A stretch of DNA of 64,000 bases from Solicoccozyma terricola (GCA_001600875.1 BCLD01000003.1:32082-96081); one strand, 5' to 3'; shown: positions 31,977-43,791, numbered from the stretch's first letter. Numbers and translations: made by a program. Notes: a model not told the origin generated them from the letters alone.

Positions 31977-33833
31977 ATGGCTGTTTCAGTGCTCCAACTG
32001 CTTCTTTCAGTCGCGATAATACTTCCAAATGCAGCTGCAGTATTTCGATATAACCTTGGCACAGCAACGCAGTGTGGTAGTCTTGAAGTGCAATTTCAGC
32101 AGGGTACTGGACCGTATCGGTTCGTTGTGGTGCCAGTCCGTCTCTCCCTCAAGGAACATGTCGTTCATTACGAGCTGCTAATTCCCCTCTAATCATCAGA
32201 CGCAATTTGGAACCTCGCCTCAAACGCTCAACATTTCCATTCCAGCCACTCAGACAAGCCCTTATACTTTATCGCAGTTTCCCGAACCCTCTGGGGGTTC
32301 TTTTGTCGCCTCAATGTACGACGAAGGGGCAGGAGGTTACGCTCAAGCTGTAGTCACCGATGTCTTCAGTGAGCAAGTTTGACTCCAAATGGAAAAAAAA
32401 AGCTGATCAGATAGCTGTGTCCTCAGCCGTTGGTGCGGCCAGTGATGGTAACAGCGCATGCTTGTCATCGTAAGCTGCACTCGATAATCGCATACACCAT
32501 GCAGTACGCGAACAGGCTCTGACGTCGAATGTTGCTTGCCACAGCGATCCTCCGCTAGACTTTTTATTCGGCATATCGCCGGCCAATCCTACCCAATGTT
32601 CATCCTTCACTTTCACAATCAGCAACACCACAAGTTACATTTCTCCGGCATACGTGATTGGCTTGATTCCCGGAGGGAGTATTCTCTCCCCTGGAGCTGT
32701 AACCGGAGGAGCAACCAGCTGGACTTGGAACGCAGTCAGTATCCCAGGTGGCACGCAAGTGGTGTTTGCCATGAGTGATGCAGGTGGCAGTGGGAATGGT
32801 GGTAGGTAAGTGTGGCTGCCCAAAAATGTCTCGAAGAGGGTTGTATCAACATAATGGCTTCGTTTCAGTACAACACTTCTCACAGTTCAGGGTTCTGGTG
32901 ATTCTTCCTGCTTGAGCTCGACGTCTTCGTCCAGCAGCATCACCACGACCTCAAGCTCCTCTGGGCTGCCGGCGTCAGCTCGCCAGTGTCTTCTACTCCG
33001 GCAGTGTCTTCTGCTCCGGGAACAACGTCGACTGCTCCAGTGATTCATCAGTGAGTACCTTGCTGCACAGGCAATCGCAGACAATCCGGAACATATCATC
33101 TGACACCTCATGGTGGCCCCGCAATTCTGATAGTTCCACTTCCACCGGTGCAATTGTCGGCGGCGTTGTTGGTGGACTGGCTGTTTTAATACTGATATTA
33201 CCTTTGTCGTGCTTCCTCGTTCGCCGGAAGAGGAAGCAAGCCGAGGACGAGGACTACCCTCGACAAAAGCTCCCCCGAACCCGTGGGAAAACTAGCAGTG
33301 TTGGTACCGACCTGCTGGGCGGCGTGGACACGCAAACGAACGAGTCTTTTGCACCTGAGCCTTTCTTTGTGACTAGTGAGACTGCAGCAGCTCTGCAAAC
33401 TCCCGCAATCTCTTCCACAAGCACTGGTGAGAAGAGTTCGCCGGAACGTCTTCGAGCGTCAACAATCAGCCACAACTCTGGTTCTACTAGTTTTGACGCT
33501 GGAGTGGAGCGGAATGCCCAGATGCTGGGTGACCAGTCACTGCAGGCGGCCTCAACTCCGCCAATGGGGGGACGATTCCGATCTGAGGTACTCCCTGGCT
33601 CTAATGGCGGTCTGATTGCTCCAGGAACCCTTCGGCCGAGGAGCATCATCCTTCACGAGGATGCTGGGACATTCGACGATGTTGCCGCAATTATGGAGGA
33701 AGAGCAGACGTCAGTGTCCGGTTCCTCTGACTGCATTCAGTCAAGACTAATTCACTCACGGCTTTGTCCTGACAGCGAGCTGCCACCGCGCTATGACCAG
33801 GTGAAGAGAAAGCCAACGAAAGCGACTACATAG
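31977..33833 (+). CDS. Type I membrane protein, multi-exon, with one frameshift
   Basis: Exons 31977-32135, 32200-32368, 32415-32469, 32545-32805, 32869-33050 and 33134-33833 join with consistent GT-AG phases; a further 66-nt in-frame intron is likely at 33710-33775. The product has a signal peptide ('LLLSVAIILPNAAA'), an extracellular domain ('YNLGTATQCGSLEVQFQQG', 'SPAYVIGLIPGGSI', 'VVFAMSDAGGSGNGG', 'LLTVQGSGDSSCL') and a Ser/Thr-rich stalk. A helix ('AIVGGVVGGLAVLILILPLS') is followed by RRKRK and a long disordered tail with a PPRY motif. This layout is common in basidiomycete surface proteins of unknown role. One base is missing or extra near 32950-32965 in the stalk (33050 is in phase only after the shift), which is either a true lesion or an assembly error. 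The function is unknown. Confidence 0.65.
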
Positions 33834-34206
33834 GACGTACTACGGGAGTCGAGTGCCTACAAAGGTCGTGTGTTAGGATGGCTTACGGTCCTGGAGTAGA
33901 CAAAGGGCTAGGTGGACGGAACAAGTGCTAGGGGTGCTTTTGGAGGCCAATTACTGCGATGGGTCTGCTGTAATACAAAAGCAAGCCGGCTTACTCAAAC
34001 TGAAACGATGTAATATCTCGTGAAATATCATGTGAACCGCCTCAGCCGGTGGTAAGGGCCATTGAGGGCTAGAATTTTTATTGTAACCACTTGGAGACAC
34101 ATTGGAGATTCCAAGCTCTCCATAATGTCACCGTACACTAGCCCATTCTGACTTTGGGTTAGGTCGAGTTATACCTGAGTTGAGCTACTTAGATTAGTCT
34201 TGATTT
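33834..34206. other. Intergenic, probable 3' region
   Basis: No ORF or repeat is recognised between the membrane protein gene and the helicase relic. Confidence 0.35.
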
Positions 34207-34480
34207 GAGCTTGGGTGTGATTCCATAGAACCGGGCCACGGGGTCCTGCATTTTGGGCGGGGGAGGTTGCAGTGACGCGGAGGTATGGACTTTTAATCTC
34301 CCGCAGTTGTTTGATGTTTTCCAGTTTGCGACCCTAACCATGCCTTTCTTTGCACCACTTCAGGAATGTCGCCGTTATGACAACCACCACACTAACTATC
34401 AAGATTGCTATCCCATATGCGTTTGTTTCCTTGTTTTTCCAAACCCATACTGGGGTCTTTGGTCGGGCAGCCTGGGGGAC
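34207..34480 (-). pseudogene. Decayed second copy of the telomere-linked helicase
   Basis: Blocks match the intact gene at 63.44-63.80 kb in the same order and strand: GTGTGATTCCATAGAACCGG, GAGGTTGCAGTGA, ATCTCCCGCAGTT, and CTTTCCAAACCCATAATGGG versus TTTTCCAAACCCATACTGGG. In between about half of the bases have changed and roughly 90 bp are replaced. It covers the region around helicase motifs Ia-III only. Confidence 0.65.
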
Positions 34481-35452
34481 CTAGGAAATCCCGGAGTCTG
34501 CTTCGAGAAAATCTGGGAAGGCAACAAACCTGCGAGGGAATGGATTCAAAACGAAAGGTGGAAAAATCGTGACGTCTACATGGTCGTGGCACTCGGGATG
34601 ATACACTGACAAGGATTGGCTTGACACACAGGGTCAAGACAATATTCCATGGGAAACCAAAGGTTACGCTGGAAAAGGCTGCCGCGCACAAGCAGGAGTT
34701 GGCGAGGAAGAAATTCGCGAAGGACCTGAAGGAAGAGAGTTAGACAGCGAGGCAAGGTATGAAGACACAGGGCTCCCGCGTATGCGTAAGGTGTCTCCCG
34801 CGGGGGAGAAAGCGGGCGAAACTGCAGGAGGACCAGAAGAAAGGTATTTCGGTGTCGGAATTTCGCATGGTGACACCGAACACAATTATGGGGGGGAAAA
34901 TCATCGGAAGCGAGCTCAGGGCGGGAGCCCTTCACCGGAGAGTAGTACCGTGCAGCGCAGTTTGAGCCTAAGGGCAAAGGTCGGAAAAGAGAACCAAGAA
35001 CTGGATTAGGGGGACCAGCTTTAAAACCAATTTTGCCACTGGCCCAAATCATATATAATTATATATATATATAGACAGCGACTGATATGGTCGCTTTCCC
35101 TCTTTCTCTATGTACTTGTCAACCGATGTTGCACGACAACTTGTTCTGTATCAGCTTGATATATCGTGTTTCGCTCTATCTTCCGGGCGGATTCCCCCTC
35201 CCCCTCAAAGGTGCGTCCGAAAGCTGGGGCCGGTGGCGAGGCGAAGACAAGGCATTCCCGAGCGAATGCTAAGATCGTGGAAGCTGCCCTTATCTTCTAG
35301 ACTACTGGTCTGATCAAAGGCATCACCATGGATTGCATATAATAATGCCGATACCTACCCCATACCTCTCGATACAGTAAGCAAGTGCTGTGACTCCAAT
35401 TTCTCCTGAGCCAGGCCAGCTGCTAGTATGACTCCACACCGCCCTCCTCCAC
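34481..35452. other. Intergenic stretch with a small coding-like exon and AT run
   Basis: A frame at about 34632-34742 ('GKPKVTLEKAAAHKQELARK', preceded by an acceptor-like TTGACACACAG) looks like a lone last exon of an unknown gene. An ATATATAATTATATATATAT run lies near 35050. Nothing else is seen. Confidence 0.35.
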
Positions 35453-36300
35453 GTGTCAGCCCCGAAAGATGGTCGTCACCTGGTCATGCCGCGCATGGCT
35501 GATGAGGACAAGATTGGCCTCAAGGAAGTGTACCTTGTCCATACGGGAGAGGGCCTCATCCTGCCCGCGTACGTGAGCCTGATCAACCAATGCGCCACTG
35601 CGCGCCAGCAAGGAGACCACGGAACATGCTCTCTTTTCGCGGTGACTGCGCTTGCCGAGATGTTCCGTCCTTCTAGCAAGTCGGCCGATGACTCGGAGGT
35701 GTATCTGTGGTACAACGCCGCCCAAGACGCTGGCAAGTGCTATGATGAGCTACGGCGTCATCTCAGAGTCCCTTTGGACCTACGCCGAGCGCTCAGACAT
35801 GCCTGGCGTTTTGCGCCAGCCTGACGGTAGGCTCTACTCCCTAGGATGGGCGTGACCCCCATAGCCTGGTCCTACCTCACACCGGACCTCAACCTCATCA
35901 AGACAATGCTCGCTCACGGTCAGGCCGTCGCCTTCTCCTTCCTGCTCTACGACAAATGGTATAACGATGAGGTGGCCAAACGCATGGGCAATATGTACCT
36001 CCCCGCGGAGGGTGAGAAGCAGGTCGGCGCTCACTGCGTCGTCTTTGTTGGCTACAATGACAACACGGCTACCCTGACATTCAACTCGCTGTTGGATTCA
36101 GATCTAGCAGCTAAGTTGAGGGGAGTGATGAAGTCGACAGAGAGGACGCCGAAAGAGGTGAAGGATGTTCGGGTGCCGATGGAGGCTGGCACGACCAGAG
36201 CCAGGAGCGCGCTGGTTGTGGCAGATTACCCGCATAAGAAGGGCGAAAGTCCCCGTCTAGCCAGCGAAATGTCTGGAACCTGTCAGAAGCAGTCGACTAT
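35453..36300 (+). pseudogene. Papain-like (C1) cysteine peptidase relic
   Basis: 'INQCATARQQGDHGTCSLFA' at about 35580-35640 is the Q..G.C..FA active-site block with the catalytic Cys. After a one-base shift near 35735, 'SYGVISESLWTYAE' matches the YG(I/V)..E..WPY block. After a second shift near 35845, 'IKTMLAHGQAVAFSFLLYD' and 'GAHCVVFVGYND' (His block) and 'LTFNSL' (Asn block) follow. All three catalytic positions survive, but in three frames. The compact form without a long propeptide recalls bacterial-type C1 peptidases more than fungal ones. No signal peptide is seen. Confidence 0.6.
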
Positions 36301-36863
36301 GTATGCCATTGCATGTGGTCTAGCGCAGTTGACGATTTGCGCCGATCGGCGGCATCTCGTCTGTCGCTTGGCAAACTTGCACAAGCTCGACGCTTGATGC
36401 TGATAGTAAGGCATGAACCGACGGCTTGGGTTGGAGGATAGAAAAGGCCATCGCTTCCAGGCTAAGAGAAGCGAGGATTGATGAGTCGAGTCTGACAAAG
36501 TGCGATGAAGAGCTCAATCTGCGCGCCGTTCTGCCGAGGTCAAGCAGGCTGCTGGGATGCGTTGTCGCCGAGTCGGAAAGATGGCAGACAACTCCAACCA
36601 TTCATATCGACATGGACACAGATTATATTTGAGGGCAAGTGTACACCGGCTTGTTTCAGAAATGTCAGAATTATCGCTCGAGAAAAGAAGGAAGAGGTAA
36701 ATAGGGGTTGCCACTTCATTGTGTCCATACGCTCGTCTACTGTCTGCATATGAGATCGATGAGCCCAGGAGGATGAAATATACGACTCAGATCAGTCAAC
36801 CAATGTTGAGCAGCGATTCTAGATATACTTACGAACACGAATCACTTCCTGGTCCCAACTACA
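36301..36863. other. Intergenic stretch
   Basis: Short overlapping frames on both strands; no recognised feature. Confidence 0.3.
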
Positions 36864-37290
36864 CTACTTGTCGAATCCCGCGTACTGATACTTGAAAACT
36901 TCATAAGCGGCATCGATGTTGGCGGCAGTCAACTTCGGGGAAGCCTTCAAGTTTTTCCTGCCGACAAGCATCAGCCCATAATATCCGTGGCTGTGTCCCT
37001 GACAACCCCCCCACTGTCCCAGGGGACTCACCAGTATTCTTCCATGCTCGATGGGTTATTCCGCACCGGATCAACAAAGACCGTCTGCGGGGCAAGACTC
37101 AAGGTATCGGAAAAGCTCGCGTCCCCTCGGTCTGCATATCCGCCATTATCGTCGTTTGCGGTGTCAATCAAGTCTCGAAGGGCTGCTGCGACCCTTCCTT
37201 CATCCGTGGAGAGGTCACGTCCGGTGCAGCTGTAGTTTTCTATCTCGAGACAATTCGGGGCGGCAGGGTTGAAGGGGAACCAGCAGTATT
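36864..37290 (-). CDS. 3' end of a probable secreted protein
   Basis: A minus-strand frame without a nearby ATG reads 'YCWFPFNPAAPNCLEIENYS', 'GRVAALRDLIDT'-like helical sequence (about 37190) and 'TVFVDPVRNNPSSMEEYW'. It splices over a GTGAGT..CGGCAG intron (37031-36958) to 'KNLKASPKLTAANIDAAYEV' and stops at 36864. Coding character is strong and phases agree. Several Cys and the lack of charged runs suggest an extracellular protein. The 5' exons were not found upstream of 37290, where frames break. No family is recognised. Confidence 0.45.
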
Positions 37291-38125
37291 AGAACCCATA
37301 CGGGACCGATCGCATCTGCAGCGGCCCAAGGGCGCTCGAACTTCGGACACCTTGGCATTCTAGACAGGCCCGGCTTCGCACCTGCTTTGAGGGACACGCG
37401 CCCGTCTACCAAGGATTGACCATCCAGGCGGCCAAGGGATTCGGGACTCGTTCTGTGAATCCGGCAGGAAATGGGACCGCAACATTAGGAGGCGAAATTA
37501 CAAACAAGCGCACACGCCCCGCACGAGGACGAGCCCCACCTGCCATTAACTCAGAGGTCAAACCGATACGTTATATTGCTTAGATATCACCGAGCATGAC
37601 GGGACATCAGAAGTCATTAGACTCTCTGTGTAACTTAGCTTACGTCTCTGCCTTGTCTTAGTTGAATCGCACCATGGGGGTCGGAGCCATAACGGAATTC
37701 GACCCATCCCATACAACATCTGCTGGTTAATTAATCGTCGCCTATGGTGATGAAGCTAACCAAATGCGATGGTCAGCTGGCCATTCGCGTAGCCCTCGAA
37801 CATGGCAAGGATTTATATGCACACGGCGAGCTCCAGAGAGGATGAGTGATACTTGCGCCCAGTGTAAGCATGTACCGATATGGTTAGTTACCTTGCCTTT
37901 AGCCCTAACCTTCACTCCTGAGCGGCCTCTCAACTGCTCATTCTGTAACGGGTTCAGCAGGTGAGTCACGTCTCCTCATTCCATAGCCGAGATGACAGAC
38001 CACTCCACCCCACGGGGGGGCTGGGGAGGCCCAAGGGCAGAACCACAGCGCAGACATGACTACCAGAACGCCGCTGATATCCCATCTGCCAAACAGCCCA
38101 CGAGTCTGAAGATGGATTGGCTATC
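37291..38125. other. Intergenic stretch
   Basis: No feature is supported. Isolated CCCTAACC near 37905 is a single unit and not an array. Confidence 0.35.
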
Positions 38126-38404
38126 TCAACCTCTTGAGCTTGAATCTTCTTGCTGATAGTTCTTTGGCTTGGGCCTTCGAAACCTCTGCTTAGATCGCTC
38201 GAATTTCTTGTTGTTTGCATCATTGCTGGGTACCCAACAGTCTCGAGCGAAATGGCCAGTCTTGTGACAGTTCCAACACTCTTCATTTGCCGCATTCCTC
38301 TTGCGGAATGTCGATGTTCGGCCTTTCGTCTTTGTCTTTGACAATAGAGTAAAACCTGTTTGGTTCCCTGTTCCTGATGGACGCTTTCTATCGGCCGCTT
38401 CAAG
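38126..38404 (-). mobile_element. Copia Gag zinc-knuckle fragment
   Basis: 'CWNCHKTGHFARDC' and 'RPKPKNYQQEDSSS' match the 8.8 and 13.8 kb copies. It is joined at about 38404 to the protease end of the next element, so it is a recombination product or a nested fragment. Confidence 0.7.
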
Positions 38405-39915
38405 GTTGCCTTTGTGATCGGATGATCAAGCTCTTCCCATCTGGTAGACTGACCTTCACCTCTCCTATCTCTCTGGACTCCAGTCGATTGGTGCCGGCTG
38501 TGGAGAATGATGTGGGATGCGGCGAACGGTGAACGTTGGTGAGTACCTCTCGTTGCCATGTCATGTGGTGGGTTGCTCCTCTGTCAACGATCCAATTGAC
38601 CATTCTTTCATTGTTGATAACGCCGCTTCTTGCCTGGGGTCGTCGCCGTTTGTCAGCTCTACCCTAACAAGGTGGGTTTCTCGACGCAACTTTTGTACTC
38701 AGCCAACACTGGTCCTAGGAGCCTGCCACAGCTACTAGGACACCCTGGGGATTCGGATTTCTCCGCCTTTTCAGGCTGGTCATGGTTATCGTCCTCGCTT
38801 TTGCATGACATACTGTATTCCTCATCCCACTTCCAACTCGATCCTCGATTGTGACCGATTGTGGTGAGTGACCATGCTGGATCATCATCGGCCTTGGCTA
38901 CCATGGCCTCGCCGCCGTCGTCATTATTGTTGTTGTTTCCCCATCGCCGACTTGGTTGTTTCTTCTTCTTGAAACCCTGACCTTTTGGTCCTTCTCGATA
39001 ACCATCCTTTCCGCCTTTCTTGTTCTCTTCGTTGTGCCAGCAATCCCTTTCCCAGTGACCGGGCTTCTTGCAGTTGAAGCACTCCCCTTTCGGTGCATCC
39101 CTCGTGGGGCGGGAGTTTGCTCGTTTGTCTCTTTCCTGACGAGTGTTGTTGGTGGGTTTCTTTTGTCGATAGTTGTCCTTCAGGAGCATAGCTGTTCCCG
39201 TACCGTTCTTTGTGTTCTCTTCTCGCCTTGCGTCTGCCACCTTGAGGTTGTATTGCATCATGTCCTCTTTGACTCTTCCATTGTCCGGAATGAATAACGG
39301 AGGATCGACATGGAACGGGGAAGGGTAGCCAGGAAGCGTACAATCCTTTCATCCTGGGTGAACGTGATACCGGCAGTCTTTGCTCTCAGCATCAAGCCTG
39401 TTGAACTCCTCCACATGAGCCTCCAATCGATCGGCGTTGCTCTTCTCTGGTAACTGATAGTAGCTAATGCATCCCGGATGATTGCTTGTTCCTCAGGTGA
39501 ATCTTGCTTGTGCCGCTTCGCAATGTGGTCCCACATGGCCTTTGCTGACTTTAGTTCATCTAGGTCAAACATGATACCACTAGAGACGGTGGCTCTGATG
39601 ATACCTTGCACCTTGTCTTCCATCTTCTGCCAGAGACGCCATTCCTTCCATCTCTTCCGCCGTCAATGCCTTTGTCGTTGTTGATTCGATCGCCGTTGGT
39701 GGCGCCGACCCTGCTCTTGTCATCCTTGACGCTACCACTCCGGCACCCGGTGCCACTCGGTAAGGTTCTTCTTCGCTTCCATCGACTATTCCAATTGCTC
39801 CAGTTATCATTAACTGATTCTCTACCGCTTGCTTCCATGCAGCGTAGTTGGCATTGCTCTTCAACACCGGAATATCGGATAGCGAAACCTTCGCTGATTT
39901 CTCTTCCGACATGGC
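38405..39915 (-). mobile_element. Copia element 5' part: gag and start of protease
   Basis: Gag starts at ATG 39912 ('MSEEKSAKVSLSDIPVLKSN', 'YAAWKQAVENQLMITGAIGI'), with UBN2-like Gag helices ('WDHIAKRHKQDSPEEQAII') and the knuckle 'CFNCKKPGHWERDC' near 39090-39050. At 38603-38405 'WIVDRGATHHMTW' is the aspartic protease block, with Arg in place of the usual Ser/Thr after the catalytic Asp. Frame changes near 39580 and 39260 and the loss of integrase, RT and RNase H show that it is defective. Its primer site and LTR lie directly upstream. Confidence 0.75.
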
Positions 39916-39970
39916 GACTTGTTAGGCGATGTGACTAGGGGTTATCGATTGTGTTGCCTGGATTGATTGT

Positions 39971-39986
39971 ATTACGACTCTTAATC
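39971..39986 (-). other. Copia primer-binding site, tRNA-Lys(CUU) anticodon-arm type
   Basis: Immediately after the LTR end (..AACA) the minus strand reads GATTAAGAGTCGTAAT. Its complement ATTACGACTCTTAATC fits the 5' side and loop of a tRNA-Lys anticodon arm (loop CUCUUAA). This implies half-tRNA priming as known for Drosophila copia, but with a different tRNA. The same segment recurs at 8288-8303. Confidence 0.55.
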
Positions 39987-40290
39987 TGTTGTTCGACAAA
40001 GGTTGTAGGCAGGTGAAAGTATTGGATATGGGTGCTCCTTCAATACAACGATAATCTCTAGCTCGCTTACCCTGACTATATAGATGCAGGAGCGGCTTTA
40101 GAACAAAAGAGAAATCGGTTACCCTTCTGCCTAAGTCAACAATAATGTTGTTTGACCTATAACAATGCAACGCACTTAGATCCATTGTTTCCCTGTCTCA
40201 CTTCCTTACGTCTCACACTAGTACATGAGACATTCGTACTTCCGACGACCATCCTTCCATCTTGAGTCCTGTTGCCTATTGTTCTTCAGC
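39987..40290 (-). mobile_element. Copia 5' LTR, family 3
   Basis: Aligned to the solo LTR at 17653-17977. It contains a CTATATAG TATA-like box (40076-40083) about 90 bp before its end and borders the primer site. The outer end is approximate. Confidence 0.6.
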
Positions 40291-40309
40291 ACTAGAGCCC
40301 TTCTTATCC

Positions 40310-40725
40310 TCAGTTTCTACCCCTCACCCAACCAGACATTGACGATTCACCCCTGACAGGTTTTACCCTCTCTTCCCCAATCCAATCCTCTCTCTTCCAT
40401 CTCGCCGTATCCAGTATCTCGGCCTTCAGTCCAAATACTAGTTTGGTTGCTGTGAACGGTGGGATCTTCATTTCGTCTAGGTATCGGTGGGCTAAGGTGA
40501 TATTTGTGGAATGACTTGATAACACCTTGGATATCCCTCACCCTCATCATACTATCTACGGCAGCTCATGATGGGGACGATGAAGACCGTGATTTACATC
40601 GGGGTGCTGGGATGGGAAGAATTGTTATGCATGAGAAAGGTAAGGATATAGAGGCCGGTAGGTTGTTGGGAGGTCAAGGATCGTTTTGGTCTTACATGGT
40701 ATGTCTGGAGATTAATGCGTACCAA
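40310..40725. repeat. Segment duplicated at 16.72-17.06 kb; holds a minus-strand ORF
   Basis: Besides the duplication, the minus strand has an open frame ('HRYLDEMKIPPFTATKLVFG', 'AEILDTARWKREDWIGEERV') that is clearly coding-like but not recognised. A short frame with 'MMRVRDIQGVIKSF' lies just upstream of it in another register. Confidence 0.4.
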
Positions 40726-41022
40726 TTCGAATGTGATCCACCTTTCCCCAACATCGACTCCCCTATCTATTGCGTCAACAGCGAGTTCCCTCCAGGGTTA
40801 GTGATCGTAGCAACGAACGACACTCTGCTCGATCCCATGCACTCGTACAAGTTGAGGTCGGCTTTCGAGGAGAATGGTGTTCCCGTGGAGCTCGCCAGAG
40901 CAAACGGAATGNCNNATGGTATCGCCGAGCGTCACGAATCGGACTGGCCGGAAGGAGTGAACTGGTGGGAAGAGGCTTTGGAACCCGGTTTGGCGTTTGC
41001 GGTGAAGCATATGAAGGCGTGA
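40726..41022 (+). pseudogene. Alpha/beta-hydrolase fold-3, C-terminal half
   Basis: 'FPPGLVIVATNDTLLDPMHS' carries the catalytic acid block, 'YKLRSAFEENGVPVELARAN' the strand before the His, and 'GM..GIAE' the His loop, masked by three N at 40912-40915. It ends 'WPEGVNWWEEALEPGLAFAV'. The HGGG and GxSxG parts are absent here; an HGGG half with a compatible break lies at 49275-49620. Probably half of a split gene. Confidence 0.6.
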
Positions 41023-41207
41023 TGAGAACAAGTTTTAGTCGCGATTGCCGAAGGAGGATACGATGTATTTACATATCGTTGTTTTGCGTATCGCACCGCT
41101 ATCAGTGTGTGCCTTCGCTCTATGAGTCGTGTCCTGATTCGGCATATAACCAGAGCATAGCTATATGATTAAAACTGGCTGCGATGTATGTGTACCAACA
41201 TGACACC

Positions 41208-41305
41208 GAAACTTCAATTGCTATATCACAAAACCCGAAAATTCTCACGGTCGATGACGACGTCTTCCATATTCTGTCCAGCTCGGCGGCTTTCGTCTTT
41301 GCAAC
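41208..41305 (+). repeat. 98-bp perfect direct repeat, copy 1
   Basis: Identical over 98 bp to 49627-49724 (starts GAAACTTCAATTGCTATATC, ends TTTCGTCTTTGCAAC). Sequence on both sides is unrelated. Confidence 0.9.
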
Positions 41306-43791
41306 TTATCTTCTAACCACTGCCATCCTATGCCATTGTCCGATGGCCTGGCCGCTGAACAAGGGCTGATTTTCCACATGGCCGGTGAGCGATGGCAATA
41401 CAAGCCTTTCGAGATAACGCGCCTTGCTGGAGGTCTCGGCGTTTTCTCGGTTCGCATCACCACATTACCGCTTTCAACGTGAGTCAGCAATGATCATGTA
41501 CTGCAGATACGGCGCGCTGACTCTGAAGGGAAAACTCCTAACAGGCGATTCTGCTTACCATCTGCTTACCATCATCGGTTTGAACTTCTTGGTCACCACA
41601 TCTGGACCACGAACAAGGTCCGCCTCCATGGACCCATCCTTGCGTGTGTAGCCGCGTCGATTGCTCTTATGATCCGCCGCTCACACTATCAATTCCCTCA
41701 GCACCCTCACCTTGGTTCCCATCGCCGGTGCTCTGTGAGGTTTATCCCCACCACCAAAGTCAGCTCTCGTCTCAAAATAAGAATTCTCCCCATCCCAGCA
41801 CCCCGATGTAAATCAGCAGCGTCCTCATCGTCCCCATCGTCCTCATCATGAGCTTAGGCGGTGATATGTATGGCGTGGCATTGCATGGAGTGGTATACAT
41901 TGCCATCAGTTCTCTCATCTCTACATAGTTACTTCCATGACCACCAATCTGCCCCCAACAACCACCACCTAATCGCCTGGACGGTGCACGAAGTATCTGC
42001 TAGAGTTGCAAGGATCTGCACAGGGAATCATCACCTAACCCTAACCTTAAATACATTCTCAGAGCTTGCGCGGAGCTGGAGATAACACCGGTATCACAAT
42101 CATCCAGCGTCAACTGCATCGGTGCTACTTTTGCGCCGTATGCAGTGACATACGACTATTTACCTCTGGACGAAACCACCCAATGTGCCCGGCTGATCCA
42201 TATGGACTCTCGAAACAGTGCATCTGATACGACACGCATTTTGGTCCTCATCTTATACTCATCATGACGCTTGCAGGACATGCGAGATGCAAGCCGATTT
42301 GATTGTGCGGGCGTACCCCACCGTTCGCTTCGCATCCATGCGACCTCATGCGTGCCTTGCCGGTCACCCAGGCAGTCTTACAGTCCTGAGTCTCCCTCCA
42401 GAGCACCCTATAACGCCGAAGTCTACGAATCATCCTGCGGCTGTGAATGATTACTGGGGTTGTGTGGTGAGTTCCTGCCGCCATTAGCCCGCAGAGGAGC
42501 CCGCAACTTGTGCTGATTTTGTAGTTTTCGCCTCCAAGCTTAAATCGTCTGTTGCCAAAGCCTGCCTACTTTCCCTAACGTCTACAGGCTTGCCGGTCAC
42601 GAAGCCACTTCTACATTGTATTGCCCACTATAAATCAGCCAGAAATCGAATCAAGGATTCTAAGACTGCGGGAAAGCGGCCAGACTTCTTGGTGTAAGTC
42701 TCCCTTATTCCCCTTTGGCATGCATGAGAGCGCGGCCGTCGGAGCGAACTCACCCGTCCTACCCATCCTCTCATCACGTTGAGGAGCGTTCGAACACAGA
42801 TAGTTGACGAAGCGGCCTCGTTACAGCAGTCCATTTTTTGTCAGGCTGAGGTAGGCCAGCAAGCATATACCGGATGATAAGCTCAAAGCTACCCCTTCAG
42901 GGGTTAATCATTCGCCCTGAAAATCAGCAAATTCGACGTGATTGCTCGTGTCAAGTTCACGCTAAGAGGGGTATGAAGCCATTGCATACTCCTTGATACA
43001 CAGTGCTCCTTCTGTATAAGCATCTTCATGGTTCCTACAAAGTTATACCCTGATTTTGCCTGAGTATTGGTAAAGGATTGTGGGGGAACAGACGAATATC
43101 GAGATCCAGAGAAACGCCAATGGCCGCCTGAAGTGCCTGATGAAAAGACGTAAGCGCGACGGAATATATTGCTTCGCAGTGGATCTCTTACGTTTGACCA
43201 CATCTCACACTGTTCGTCACTTTGGGTGTCAAACAAGAACTGTTCGCCCTGTGCTCTCATTCGAAGCACATTACTCCGGCCATCAATGTCGTCAGCAAGT
43301 CCCATTTGGGCATACTGTAGTGTCAAGGCTTGGTCGAGAGTCACTTTGATTCTTGCATATGCAAGAGGATGGCGCAATCCTTCTTTGTTAGAAAGAATGC
43401 TTGTATCTATAGAGTGGTGCTGGTAAGTCTACAGATCTGTCTACTATATATACTTGAGCTAGAGGGAGTGAACCTTCTAGGCTAATGCTGGAGAATTCTC
43501 TATCAGAACCCTGGGCAATCTGCTCGGCAATCTCTAGAATGTTCTAGGAGATTTGCCACTCAGACTCGCCACTCAACATTCTTGTAGCCCCGTATGCCTT
43601 GTGCGACATACTACTCCGGACAGATCGTCGGAGGGGATGATGACGATGACAAATGATGATGACAATTACAATGACGTTGTATGCTCCGCCGGGCATGACG
43701 GCGGCATCTCTACGCAATTCACGCTCGAGTCCTGACTGACATGGTTGCCTGCGGGTACACATACGTACAATAACTACCACCCAGCACTGTT
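41306..43791. other. Long stretch without a supported gene
   Basis: A 157-codon minus-strand frame at 42904-43377 has no recognised motif and a doubtful start. A single CCTAACCCTAACC (about 42037) is telomere-like but not an array. Many short frames overlap and nothing else is supported. Confidence 0.35.

Noticed and set aside
42037..42050. CCTAACCCTAACC as an interstitial telomere array
   Set aside because: Only two units; likely chance.
42904..43377. A 157-codon minus-strand frame as a gene
   Set aside because: No motif, no clear start context and overlapping plus-strand frames of equal quality; kept only as a note.
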